Source of the DNA: PALSA-600 sp963842335
GTDB taxonomy: Bacteria; Actinomycetota; Thermoleophilia; Gaiellales; Gaiellaceae
DNA: 64,000 nucleotides
Assembly: GCA_963842335.1 (NCBI GenBank)
Contig: CAWJGF010000006.1
Location: 1 to 64,000, forward strand
Reading direction: 5' to 3'
This document shows positions 41,023 through 48,979 of this stretch, one piece after another. Within the stretch, counting starts at the first letter, position 1. Each line of letters starts with the position of its first letter. The position numbers and the translations under genes were made by a program. Under the pieces are notes generated by a model. The model was not told where the DNA came from, did not search any database, and saw nothing but the letters and a program-made list of their open reading frames with translations.

Positions 41023-41118
41023 CTAGCGGCGGCGGCTACTGAGCGCTCGAATGACGAACCACCCTCCCAAGCCCACCAAACCGATTAGCACGATCGCCCA
41101 GATGGCGTTCACCAGCAT
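41023..41118 (-). CDS. 31-residue single-helix membrane peptide
   Basis: MLVNAIWAIVLIGLVGLGGW followed by FVIRALSSRRR: one hydrophobic helix with a basic C-terminus, so N-out, C-in is likely. The ATG at 41118 is preceded by GAGGAGCGGCGA, a good ribosome-binding site. It lies 47 bases downstream of corA on the same strand and may be cotranscribed with it. It is too short for family recognition. Confidence 0.5.
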   Translation of the reverse strand: MLVNAIWAIVLIGLVGLGGWFVIRALSSRRR

Positions 41119-41165
41119 TCGCCGCTCCTCTTCGTTCGAGTTGAAGTTCGTCGAGCAGCCCCAGC

Positions 41166-42080
41166 CTAGATCCAACGCTTCCACTTGAAGAAGACGAGCT
41201 GCCCGATCGTCGTGGCGATGATCCAGCCCCACGACCACCAGTAGCCCCACACCCAGTGCAGCTCGGGCATGCGGATGAAGTTCTGGCCGTAGAGGCCGAC
41301 GATGAACGTCGGCAGCAGCAGCAATGAGGCGATCAGCGTCAGGCGCTTCATCACCTCGTTCTGGTCGAGCGAGATCTTCCCCTGGACGTAGTCGCGGACG
41401 CCGCCGAGTGAGTCGCGGGATGCATCGAGTGATTCTGCCGCGCGCAGGAACTTGTCGTACGCGCTTCCGAATGCAATCTCGACGCCACGTGGAAAGAGCT
41501 CCCCGTCGACGAGCTCCACCCGGTCGTCGACGATCTTGTGCACGGCGTCGCGTGTCGGAGCGAGGGTGCGGCGAATGCCACGGAGGTCCTGGCGCAACTC
41601 GCGCAACCGGCGACCAACCCTCTGGACAGGCGCAGTGGCGACCATATCCTCGAGCTCGTCGATCTCGTCGTCGAGGTCGTCGACCAGATCGAGATAGCTC
41701 TCCCCGATCGCGTCGACGAGGTGGTAGACGAACATGCCGACTTCTTCGTGCACTCGGCACGCCTCTTTCGCCGGCTTCGGGTCGAACGGCTTCTCGCCGG
41801 GTGGCGTCTTGGAGATGGTGACCAGCACCGCCTCCGTCGCGATGAAATCGATCTCCTGGTAATAGACGCGGTCCTCGTCGGCGACCGACACCGGCAGCAG
41901 GAAGATGCCGAGCACGTAGTCGTCGTGCGACTCGATCTTCGGACGCGGCTCATGGTCGTGCACGTGGGGTGCGAGCAAGGCCGTCAGCGCGGTCTTGTGG
42001 ATCGTCGGCGGGAGGTGCCTCTGCAGATCCTCCGCCGTCGGATCGATCAGGTCGATCCACTCGGGGCGCGATTCTCCCAC
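41166..42080 (-). CDS. corA: CorA-family divalent-metal transporter, GQN variant
   Basis: A 304-residue protein from GTG 42080. The N-terminal cytoplasmic domain (about 1-235) has long charged helices, including LVDDLDDEIDELEDMVATA. Two membrane helices end the protein: LTLIASLLLLPTFIVGLYG and GWIIATTIGQLVFFKW. The pore signature GMN appears as GQN (LYGQNF), while the YG-x-NF frame and the acidic MPEL loop are kept. ZntB-like relatives also vary here. It may transport Mg, Co, Ni or Zn. Confidence 0.88.
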   Translation of the reverse strand: MGESRPEWIDLIDPTAEDLQRHLPPTIHKTALTALLAPHVHDHEPRPKIESHDDYVLGIFLLPVSVADEDRVYYQEIDFIATEAVLVTISKTPPGEKPFDPKPAKEACRVHEEVGMFVYHLVDAIGESYLDLVDDLDDEIDELEDMVATAPVQRVGRRLRELRQDLRGIRRTLAPTRDAVHKIVDDRVELVDGELFPRGVEIAFGSAYDKFLRAAESLDASRDSLGGVRDYVQGKISLDQNEVMKRLTLIASLLLLPTFIVGLYGQNFIRMPELHWVWGYWWSWGWIIATTIGQLVFFKWKRWI

Positions 42081-42094
42081 GCCCCGAGCGTAAC

Positions 42095-43078
42095 CTAGAC
42101 CTCGGCCGCTTCCGGGCGCGGCGCGGTTGCCGCCGTGCCGGGATGACCCTCTAACACCGCGAGGAACTTCTCCGCGTCGAGCGCCGCCATACAGCCGGAG
42201 CCTGCCGCGGTGATTGCCTGACGGTAGGTGTGATCCTGCACGTCGCCGGCGGCGAAGACACCGGGGACGTTGGTCTCCGTCGAGCCCGGCTTCGTGAGCA
42301 GGTAACCGCCCGCGTCGTGGTCGAGCTGGTCCTTGAAGAGCGCCGTGTTCGGATCGTGGCCGATTGCGACGAAGAGCCCGTCGGCGGGAACCTCCCACGT
42401 CTCGCCCGTCGCGGTGTTACGCAACTTCAGTCCCTGCACGCACACGTCGCCCAGGATCTCTTCGACGACGGCGTTCAGGACGAAGTCGAGCTTCTCGTTC
42501 TGCTCGGCGCGGTCGATCATGATCTTGGAGGCGCGGAACTCGTCACGACGATGGACGAGGTGCACGCGGGTCGCGAACTTCGTCAGGAAGAGCGCCTCCT
42601 CGAACGCAGAGTCGCCGCCGCCGACGACGTAGACGTCCTTCGCGCGGAAGAACGATGCGTCACAGGTCGCACACGCCGAGACTCCGCGACCCTTGTGCTT
42701 CTCCTCGGACTCGATGTCGAGCCAGCGGGCGCTCGCGCCCGTCGCGATGACGACTGACCGCGCCGCATATTCCTCGTCGCCGACCCAGACGCGCAGCGGT
42801 TGCTCCGAGAAATCGACCTTCGTGACGTCATCCGTGATGAACTCCGCGCCGAAGCGCTCGGCCTGCCGGCGGAAGTCCGACATCATCTCCGGCCCCATGA
42901 CGCCGTCGGCGTAGCCCGGGTAGTTCTCGACGTCGCTCGTGATCATCAGCTGGCCGCCCCAGGCGAACCCCTCGATCACGAGCGGAGCCAGGTCGGCGCG
43001 CGCTGCATAGAGCGCTGCGGTGTAGCCGGCGGGGCCGCCGCCGACGATGATGAGCTCGTGCACGTTCTGGTCGCTCAA
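42095..43078 (-). CDS. trxB: Thioredoxin-disulfide reductase
   Basis: A 327-residue protein from TTG 43078, with GAAAGGAG upstream. FAD site LIIVGGGPAGYTAALYAARA, redox centre SACATCDASFF (CATC near residue 136), NADP site VYVVGGGDSAFEEALFL and C-terminal GVFAAGDVQDHTYRQAITAA. It reduces thioredoxin with NADPH. A sigma-R-type promoter lies upstream. No trxA follows; rmuC lies upstream on the same strand. Confidence 0.95.
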   Translation of the reverse strand: MSDQNVHELIIVGGGPAGYTAALYAARADLAPLVIEGFAWGGQLMITSDVENYPGYADGVMGPEMMSDFRRQAERFGAEFITDDVTKVDFSEQPLRVWVGDEEYAARSVVIATGASARWLDIESEEKHKGRGVSACATCDASFFRAKDVYVVGGGDSAFEEALFLTKFATRVHLVHRRDEFRASKIMIDRAEQNEKLDFVLNAVVEEILGDVCVQGLKLRNTATGETWEVPADGLFVAIGHDPNTALFKDQLDHDAGGYLLTKPGSTETNVPGVFAAGDVQDHTYRQAITAAGSGCMAALDAEKFLAVLEGHPGTAATAPRPEAAEV

Positions 43079-43113
43079 AGTGCTCCTTTCAAGAAAAACT
43101 CTTCACCATAGTT

Positions 43114-43140
43114 AACGCTAAAGGGCGGCTGTTCGTTCCC
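43114..43140 (-). promoter_or_regulatory. Sigma-R-like promoter of trxB
   Basis: On the minus strand GGGAAC (43140-43135) and GTT (43116-43114) are separated by exactly 18 bases. This matches the GGGAAT-N18-GTT pattern known for SigR-controlled thiol-stress genes, including trxB, in actinobacteria. Transcription would start near 43106, about 28 bases before the TTG codon. Confidence 0.55.
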
Positions 43141-43225
43141 GTGCTTCACACCGCACGCTCGTGCGAATCGGCACGGAGACGTCTGTCGGCGCGACAGGCC
43201 CGCCGGCCACCGATCAGGCCGTGGC

Positions 43226-44482
43226 TCAGGCCGCGTCGGCGTCGGCGCGCGGCAGCGCGATCACGTCGTCCGGGTGGCGGCGCAGGGGTTCGGAGAGCCC
43301 GGTCTCCGAGAGCCCAGGTTCCGGAGCACGAGTCTCAGGCGCGGAGAGGCTGAGCGGCGTCCGCTCGATCTGCGGCGTATCGGGGAGCTCGGGCGCACTG
43401 ACGCCATGCTCGGGGAACTTGCGGGCGGTTACGAGCAGCCGCTGCTCGAGCGAGCCGAGAGCCTTGTTGTAGTCGCCGACGGCCGTGTCGAGGCTGCGGC
43501 CGATCTTCGCGAAGTGGCCGACGAAGATGCCGACCCGCTCGTAGAGCTCCCGGCCGAGCTTGTTGATCGTGCGCGCGCTCTCGGCGACCGTCTCCTGCTG
43601 CCAGCCGTACGAGACGGTGCGCAGGAGCGCGATCAGCGTCGAAGGCGACGCGAGGACGACGCCCGAGTCGGCTCCCGCCTCGAACAGCGCCGGATCCTGA
43701 TCGAGTGCTGCCCGGAAGAGCCCCTCGTCGACGAACATGACGACGAACTCGGGCGCCGGCTGGAATTGCTGCCAGTACCGCTTGGCGCCGAGCTTCGTGA
43801 TGTGGTCGCGCACCTGGCTCGCGTGCCTGGCGAGGTGCTGCTTGCGCTCCTCGACGTCGTCGCAGCCGACTGCTGTGAGGTAGGCGTCGATCGGCACCTT
43901 CGAGTCGACGACGATGCTCTTGCCGCCCGGTAGCTTCACGACCATGTCGGGCCGAAGCAGGCGGCCGGTGTCGTCGCGCTCGCTCTCCTGCTCATGGAAA
44001 TCGCAGTGCTGGACCATCCCTGCCAGCTCGACGACCCGCTTCAGCTGCACCTCGCCCCAGCGGCCGCGCACATGTGGCGCTCGCAGTGCGGTCACGAGGT
44101 TGCCGGTCTCGGAGCGGAGCCGCTCCTGGCCCTCGGCCACGGCGCGCAGTTGCTCGCCGACGACCGACACGGCCGTCAACCGCTGTTGCTCGAGTGCCTT
44201 CGACTGGGTCTCGAAGCGCAGCAGTGTCTCCTTGATCGGCGCGAGCTTCGCCTCGGTCAGTTCGAGCAGGGAGGTCTGGCTCTTCGAGAGCGCCTCGCCG
44301 CTGACCGACCTGAAGCGCTGCTCCCACTGCTCCTGGGTGCGCTCGAGGAGGGAGATCGTCTCGGCGGCCGCGGCGCGCTCCCGCTCGACCGCTGCCTCTT
44401 TCGCACCGAGCGCCGTTCGCGCCCAGAGCCAGACGGCACCTGCGCCGACCGCAAGCCCGACGATGAGGAAGACGGCTGACAT
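43226..44482 (-). CDS. rmuC: DNA recombination protein RmuC
   Basis: A 418-residue protein. An N-terminal membrane anchor (MSAVFLIVGLAVGAGAVWLW) is followed by coiled coil to about 110. The RmuC core has RGRWGEVQLKRVVELAGM, HCDFHEQES, RPDMVVKLPGGKSIVVDSKV and PSTLIALLRTVSYGWQQE. This is the PD-(D/E)XK-like nuclease fold of RmuC. The last 40 residues form a Pro/Glu-rich tail with short repeats (APETRAPEPGL, SETGLSEP). The ATG is 44482; longer frames upstream would cross the hairpins in the leader. Confidence 0.9.
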   Translation of the reverse strand: MSAVFLIVGLAVGAGAVWLWARTALGAKEAAVERERAAAAETISLLERTQEQWEQRFRSVSGEALSKSQTSLLELTEAKLAPIKETLLRFETQSKALEQQRLTAVSVVGEQLRAVAEGQERLRSETGNLVTALRAPHVRGRWGEVQLKRVVELAGMVQHCDFHEQESERDDTGRLLRPDMVVKLPGGKSIVVDSKVPIDAYLTAVGCDDVEERKQHLARHASQVRDHITKLGAKRYWQQFQPAPEFVVMFVDEGLFRAALDQDPALFEAGADSGVVLASPSTLIALLRTVSYGWQQETVAESARTINKLGRELYERVGIFVGHFAKIGRSLDTAVGDYNKALGSLEQRLLVTARKFPEHGVSAPELPDTPQIERTPLSLSAPETRAPEPGLSETGLSEPLRRHPDDVIALPRADADAA

Positions 44483-44528
44483 GAGCCGACGAACAGTAGA
44501 GCGCCCGTCGGACGGAACCGGTGAACGC

Positions 44529-44569
44529 AAAAAATCAGCCCCGACGAGTCCGAAGACCTACCGGGGCTG
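44529..44569 (-). terminator. Intrinsic terminator in the rmuC leader
   Basis: On the minus strand CAGCCCCG (44569-44562) pairs with CGGGGCTG (44543-44536), followed by A, then T6 (44534-44529). The inner loop is closed by GTC-UUCG-GAC. It ends about 46 bases upstream of the rmuC ATG, so it would stop transcripts before rmuC unless it is relieved. Confidence 0.7.
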
Positions 44570-44574
44570 AGTGC

Positions 44575-44608
44575 CGGATCCAGCGACTCCGAAGAGCTAC
44601 CGGATCCG
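44575..44608 (-). other. Second UUCG-capped hairpin in the rmuC leader
   Basis: On the minus strand CGGATCC (44608-44602) pairs with GGATCCG (44581-44575). The inner stem CTC-UUCG-GAG has the same cUUCGg cap and flanking GGTAG-x-TC as the terminator hairpin six bases further on. The two look like a duplicated module. Confidence 0.55.
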
Positions 44609-44760
44609 ACGGAGCGGAACGTATCCGGCCCTCCCGCGAGCCGTCAAGGGGGCGCGGCGCGGTTGTTCGCAACGTGCGAGCTTTTCGCCAAACCCCGCTT
44701 GGGCGCTCGCGCGTGGAGTGGGGGAACATCCGTTCGCTCGCGTAGGCTTGCAGGCAACAG

Positions 44761-46617
44761 ATGGACGCCTACTTCGGCCCCGGCGGCGCGCTCGCGCGTG
44801 TTCTTCCCGACTACGAGCCGCGGTCGGAGCAGGCGGCGCTCGCCGGCGCGGTCGAGCACGCGCTGGCGACGGGCCAGCACCTCGTCGCCGAGGCCGGGAC
44901 CGGGGTCGGCAAAAGCCTTGCCTATCTGATTCCGGCACTCGAGTCGGGGCAGCGCGTCGTGGTTGCCACCGCGACCAAGGCACTTCAGGAGCAGCTGCTG
45001 ACGAAAGACGTGCCCGTCGCCGCGGCGGCCGTCGGCCGCAAGATCGACGTGGCCGTCCTGAAGGGGCGGCAGAACTATCTGTGCCGCCGGCAGCTGCAGG
45101 GGTTCCAGCCGTTCCTCATGCCAGACGGCCACGACGGCGCCGCCTGGGATGCAATGCAGAGCTGGCTGGACGAGACCGAGACCGGCGATCGCGCCGAGCT
45201 CGAGCTCGAGCCGTCCCACGCCCTCTGGGCCGAGCTCGCCGTGGGAGCCGACCGCTGCTCCGGCCGTCGCTGTCCCTTTGTCTCGAGCTGCTTCGCCGAG
45301 GGCGCGCGCGAGCGCGCCTCACAGGCTGACCTCGTGATCGCGAACCACGCGCTCTACTTCGCGCACCTCGCCTCGGGTGGCGGCGTGCTGCCGGAGCACG
45401 ACGCAGTGGTGTTCGACGAGGCGCACCGGCTCGAGGAGTCCGCGGCGTCGTGGCTCGGGGGCCGAGTTTCGCGCCCCGGCCTTCGCCGCCTTGCGCTCGA
45501 CATCGAGCGCGCCTGTCGAGAGGCACAAAAGCCGGTGCCCGCGCGGCCGCTCGACCGGGTCGAACGCAGCGGCGAGCGTCTGCTGCGGGCCGTCGCGCCG
45601 CCGTCGGGACGCCGTCGGCTGCGTGAGACGCCCGCTGAGCCGGCGCTCGTGCTCGTCGACGCGCTCCACGATCTCGCCGAGGCCCTGCACGGCGAGGGCG
45701 AGGATCTCGACGCGCTCTCGCGCCGGGCTCTTGCCGTCGCTCTGCAGGTCGAGGCCTGCCTCGAGCCGAGCTCCTTCGAGCGCGTCGTGTGGGCCGAGCC
45801 CGACGCGCTCGTGTGGGCGCCGATCGACGTCTCGACGGAGCTGCGCGAGCGGCTCTGGGAGGACGGGCCGACCGCGATCCTGGTCTCGGCCACGCTCACC
45901 ACCGGGGAGGACGCGAGCTTTGTCCGCAATCGGCTCGGGCTCGAGCACGCACGCGAAGCGATCGTCGGGTCGCCATACGACTTCGGCGAACAGGCCTTGC
46001 TCTACCTGCCGCGGTCGATGCCCGATCCGCGGAGTGACGGGTTCAGCGAGCGTGCAGCTGAGGAGATCGTGTCGCTCCTCACACTCTCGGAAGGGCGGGC
46101 GCTGGTGCTCACCTCGAGCTACCGCGCCCTAGACATCTATCGCGAGCACGTCCGCGGAAACGTGCCGTTCGAGGTGCTCGTGCAGGGCGAGGCGCCGCGC
46201 GAGCGGCTGCTCGAGCGGTTCCGCGTCGAGGTCGATTCGGTGCTGCTCGCGACATCGACCTTCTGGCAGGGCGTCGATGTGCCCGGCGAGTCGCTCTCGC
46301 TGCTCGTGATCGACAAGCTCCCGTTTTCCGCGCCGGGCGATCCGCTGCACGAGGCTCGCTGCGAGGCGATCGAGCAACTCGGGGGCGATTGGTTCCGCGA
46401 CTACGCATTGCAGACGGCGATGCTCCAGCTGCGGCAGGGATTCGGCCGGCTGATCCGGAGCCACGCCGACCGTGGCGTGGTCGCGATTCTCGATCCGCGC
46501 CTGCGTACCCGAGGCTACGGCCGTGCCTTCATCGCTGCGCTGCCGCGCTGTCCGGTGGCCGAGGATCCTGCGGCCGTCGCCGCATTTTTCGGCGGCCACG
46601 TCGCCGTATCCGCTTGA
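44761..46617 (+). CDS. dinG: DinG-family (XPD-like) ATP-dependent DNA helicase
   Basis: A 618-residue protein from ATG 44761. Walker A EAGTGVGKSLAYLIPA lies near residue 45, and motif II is VVFDEAHRLEESA. An iron-sulfur domain lies between them, with cysteines near 107, 166, 171 and 177 (YLCRRQ; RCSGRRCPFVSSC). Motif VI is RQGFGRLIRSHADRG. It unwinds forks and R-loops with 5'-3' polarity. It lacks an N-terminal exonuclease domain, so it is closer to the short DinG/YoaA type. Divergent from rmuC. Confidence 0.9.
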   Translation: MDAYFGPGGALARVLPDYEPRSEQAALAGAVEHALATGQHLVAEAGTGVGKSLAYLIPALESGQRVVVATATKALQEQLLTKDVPVAAAAVGRKIDVAVLKGRQNYLCRRQLQGFQPFLMPDGHDGAAWDAMQSWLDETETGDRAELELEPSHALWAELAVGADRCSGRRCPFVSSCFAEGARERASQADLVIANHALYFAHLASGGGVLPEHDAVVFDEAHRLEESAASWLGGRVSRPGLRRLALDIERACREAQKPVPARPLDRVERSGERLLRAVAPPSGRRRLRETPAEPALVLVDALHDLAEALHGEGEDLDALSRRALAVALQVEACLEPSSFERVVWAEPDALVWAPIDVSTELRERLWEDGPTAILVSATLTTGEDASFVRNRLGLEHAREAIVGSPYDFGEQALLYLPRSMPDPRSDGFSERAAEEIVSLLTLSEGRALVLTSSYRALDIYREHVRGNVPFEVLVQGEAPRERLLERFRVEVDSVLLATSTFWQGVDVPGESLSLLVIDKLPFSAPGDPLHEARCEAIEQLGGDWFRDYALQTAMLQLRQGFGRLIRSHADRGVVAILDPRLRTRGYGRAFIAALPRCPVAEDPAAVAAFFGGHVAVSA

Positions 46618-46629
46618 ATACCCCGGCCC

Positions 46630-47370
46630 GTGCCTCCGAAGAAGAAGCCCCGCACCCCAACGCCGCCGCGCCGCGTCCAGGCGCCACAGAAACGCCAGCA
46701 AATGGCGCCGAGCGATCTCGGGATGCGCCAGCGGGCGATTCTGTACGGGTTCGCCGGCCTCGGTGTCGTCGCGCTTGTCGCCGTCGTCGCTGTCTTTGCG
46801 TTCGGTGGCGGCAATTCCTCCGGCGGCGCGAAACATGTCGCCGCGCTGATGACAGCGGCAGGCTGCACCTACAAGACGGTGCCAGGCTTCGTTCCCGCCG
46901 GCCAAGGCACTCACGTCAACAGCCTGACGGCGAAGCTGCCGTGGAACACCGACCCGCCGTCGAACGGCCAGCACTATCCGCTCTGGGCGGTCTGGGGGTT
47001 CTACACAGACCCCGTGAACCCACGGATGGTCGTCCACAACGAAGAGCACGGCGGCGTCATCCTCTGGTGGGGCAACAAGGTGCCGAGCGCGACGGTCGAC
47101 AAGCTGCGGGCGTTCTACAACGTGGAGCCGACCGGATCGTTCGGGACGCCCTACCCGAAGCTCGGGACGAAGGTTGCGATCAGCGCGTGGACCGGTAATC
47201 CGGCCGACTACCAGCAGCACGGCTACTACGGGTTCGGCCATCTCGCGGTCTGCCCGAGGTACAGCGCGGCGACCGAGACGGCGTTCACCGCCTTCCGCAA
47301 GCTCTACCGCGGGCACGGGCCGGAAGGGATCCCGCTCTCGGCCGACGCGCAGGGGATGGGCCCGAACTGA
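46630..47370 (+). CDS. Membrane-anchored DUF3105 protein
   Basis: A 246-residue protein from GTG 46630. A cytoplasmic Lys/Pro-rich start (PPKKKPRTPTPPRR) precedes one membrane helix (AILYGFAGLGVVALVAVVAV). The DUF3105 domain outside begins about residue 70: TDPPSNGQHYPLWAVWGFYT, then VVHNEEHGGVILWWG, AISAWTGNPADYQQHGY and ALYRGHG-type endings (KLYRGHGPEG). The HNEEHGG motif is the family signature. Function is unknown. It lies 12 bases after dinG. Confidence 0.88.
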   Translation: MPPKKKPRTPTPPRRVQAPQKRQQMAPSDLGMRQRAILYGFAGLGVVALVAVVAVFAFGGGNSSGGAKHVAALMTAAGCTYKTVPGFVPAGQGTHVNSLTAKLPWNTDPPSNGQHYPLWAVWGFYTDPVNPRMVVHNEEHGGVILWWGNKVPSATVDKLRAFYNVEPTGSFGTPYPKLGTKVAISAWTGNPADYQQHGYYGFGHLAVCPRYSAATETAFTAFRKLYRGHGPEGIPLSADAQGMGPN

Positions 47371-47416
47371 CCTGAGTCCGAGCTGATCTGGGCTCGAACC
47401 GATCTGGGCTCGATCT
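47369..47416 (+). repeat. Three 16-bp tandem units after a stop codon
   Basis: Units 47369-47384, 47385-47400 and 47401-47416. The last two differ only in their final four bases (GATCTGGGCTCG shared); the first is more decayed and overlaps the TGA stop of the DUF3105 gene. Confidence 0.7.
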
Positions 47417-47437
47417 CTGTCTACAATTGCCGCCCCT

Positions 47438-47521
47438 GCCGGGGTGGCGGAACTGGTAGACGCATCCGGCTTAAAACCGGGAGTCCTTCGGGACGTGGGG
47501 GTTCGACTCCCTCCCCCGGCA
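47438..47521 (+). tRNA. tRNA-Leu (UAA anticodon)
   Basis: Acceptor stem GCCGGGG (47438-47444) pairs with CCCCGGC (47514-47520), with discriminator A at 47521. A D arm with AACTGGTAGACGC, an anticodon loop CTTAAAA with TAA, a long variable arm AGTCCTTCGGGACGT (typical of class II leucine tRNAs) and a T arm GGGGGTTCGACTCCC are present. CCA is not encoded. Confidence 0.96.
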
Positions 47522-47547
47522 CTCGCGCGGCCCGCCTCGAATCCTCT

Positions 47548-47581
47548 CTATACAGAGGCGTATTATACAGGCGGGTATACG
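47548..47581. promoter_or_regulatory. AT-rich element after the tRNA, related to the ATPase promoter
   Basis: CTATACAGAGGCGTATTATA starts at 47548 and shares the order CTATAC, GGCGTA, TATA with the promoter at 47791. On the minus strand it contains a TATAAT box. In this GC-rich context the two AT-rich patches stand out. Confidence 0.4.
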
Positions 47582-47642
47582 AATGGACACGAGCCGCAGG
47601 TGGAGAGGCAGTCACGCGACCGTGCGCATGACGTCACGGTCT

Positions 47643-47727
47643 CGTGCGCGTGCCTGACACCCCGCAGGCGCCCAGTTCAAGCCAGATGGGGATGAAATGG
47701 CACGGGTGCGTGCGCGTGTCTGACACC
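47643..47727 (+). repeat. Two copies of CGTGCGCGTGYCTGACACC
   Basis: 19-base copies at 47643-47661 and 47709-47727, with one difference (C/T). The 3' part GTGTCTGACAC is nearly palindromic. They lie in the non-coding stretch 47522-47815 between tRNA-Leu and the ATPase gene, where I see no gene. Confidence 0.7.
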
Positions 47728-47790
47728 AACCTTGTTCGACGCGGACGGTGACCGTGGCAGACATATGGCGGCGCCCGTCGCGCAGTCTCC

Positions 47791-47823
47791 CTATACGGCG
47801 TAGTATAATACTCGTATGTATAG
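47791..47823 (+). promoter_or_regulatory. Palindromic promoter of the AAA ATPase, probably leaderless
   Basis: A consensus TATAAT (47804-47809) ends six bases before the ATG at 47816, so transcription would start at or next to the start codon. The -10 box is inside the palindrome AGTATAATACT (47802-47812). CTATAC (47791-47796) and GTATAG (47818-47823) form an outer inverted pair. No clear -35 box is visible. Confidence 0.55.
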
Positions 47824-48979
47824 CGGCCCGAACCCGTTTCGCTTCGGTGATCTGGCGCTCGACGAGGCGTTCACCGACCGGGAGGCGAGCGTCGCCGAGC
47901 TCGTCGCCGACATGCGCAACGGGCAGAACGTCGTCCTGTACGCGCCGCGCCGGTATGGCAAGACGTCGCTCGTCTGGCGGGCCGCGAACGAAGCGGTCGC
48001 CGCCGGTATCTCGGTGGCGTACTGCGACCTCATGAAGACGCCCACGAAGGAACGGTTTGCCGCCGCCCTCGCGAAGACGATCTTCGACGATCTCGCCTCG
48101 CCGACCGGGGGCATGCTCGAGCGAGCTCAGAGCCTCTTTCGCGGGCTGCGGATCGTGCCGCAGATGGGGCTCGATCCCGAGCATGGCTCGCTGACCTTCA
48201 CCTTCACCGCGCAACAGCGCCGCGACATCGACGAGACGATCGAGCGACTGTTCGAGATGCCGCAACGGATCGCCGGTGAGCGGCGTCGCCGGGTCGTGCT
48301 GATCCTCGACGAGTTCCAGGAGATCGTGAAGCTGGACCCCGGCTATCCGAACATGATGCGCTCGATCTTCCAGACCCAGCCCGAGGTCTCACACATCTAT
48401 CTCGGGAGCCGCCGCCACATCCTCGACAAGATCTTCGAGGACCGCAACCAGGCGTTCTGGCGGAGTGCGAAGCGAATGGAGATCGGGATGATCCCGCTGG
48501 ATCAGTTCCGCACGTTCATCGCCCACCGCTTCGATGCAACCGACAAGGGCATCACCGACGACGCACTCGACCGCCTCGTCGGTGCGACCCAGGGCCATCC
48601 GTACGGGACTCAGGAGCTCGCGTACTACACCTGGCAAGAGGTGGCCAGCGGAGCGCACGCGTTCGTCGACCACGTCGAGGCGGCCATCGAGAGCGTTCTG
48701 CGGTCCGAGAACCGGCACTTCAGCCGCATCTGGGAGGACGCGACCGAGCATCAGCGCCTGCTGCTGATCGCCCTTGTCGACGGGCCACAGAACATCTACA
48801 CGGTCGACTTTCGCGAGAGCTACGGCTTCCCGTCGAACTCGTACGTGCAGCGAGCCGTGAAGACGCTGGTGGCGCAGGAGCTCGTGGGCCAGGCCGACGA
48901 CCGGGCATACCTGATCATCGAGCCGTTCCTCGCCGAATGGATAACGCGCGAGCAGCGGCCGTTCGTGCGCGAAGCCTAG
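47816..48979 (+). CDS. AAA ATPase of the archaeal-type (ATPase_2/STAND-like) family
   Basis: A 387-residue protein. Walker A VVLYAPRRYGKTSLVWRAAN (about 39-58), Walker B VVLILDEFQEIVKL and sensor region SHIYLGSRRHIL are present, then QGHPYGTQELAYYTWQE, a signature of the family. The C-terminal part (about 290-380) is a winged-helix-like domain (FPSNSYVQRAVKTLVAQELV). Such proteins are often mobile or toxin-antitoxin-like accessory genes. Its place beside a tRNA and its AT-rich promoter fit acquisition. It converges on malQ with a 4-base overlap. Confidence 0.8.
   Translation: MYSGPNPFRFGDLALDEAFTDREASVAELVADMRNGQNVVLYAPRRYGKTSLVWRAANEAVAAGISVAYCDLMKTPTKERFAAALAKTIFDDLASPTGGMLERAQSLFRGLRIVPQMGLDPEHGSLTFTFTAQQRRDIDETIERLFEMPQRIAGERRRRVVLILDEFQEIVKLDPGYPNMMRSIFQTQPEVSHIYLGSRRHILDKIFEDRNQAFWRSAKRMEIGMIPLDQFRTFIAHRFDATDKGITDDALDRLVGATQGHPYGTQELAYYTWQEVASGAHAFVDHVEAAIESVLRSENRHFSRIWEDATEHQRLLLIALVDGPQNIYTVDFRESYGFPSNSYVQRAVKTLVAQELVGQADDRAYLIIEPFLAEWITREQRPFVREA

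Noticed and set aside
44536..44608. Hammerhead ribozyme, suggested by the GACGAGTCCGAAGA stretch
   Set aside because: The GAAA core and cleavage-site geometry are missing. The UUCG-capped hairpins and T6 explain the sequence better.
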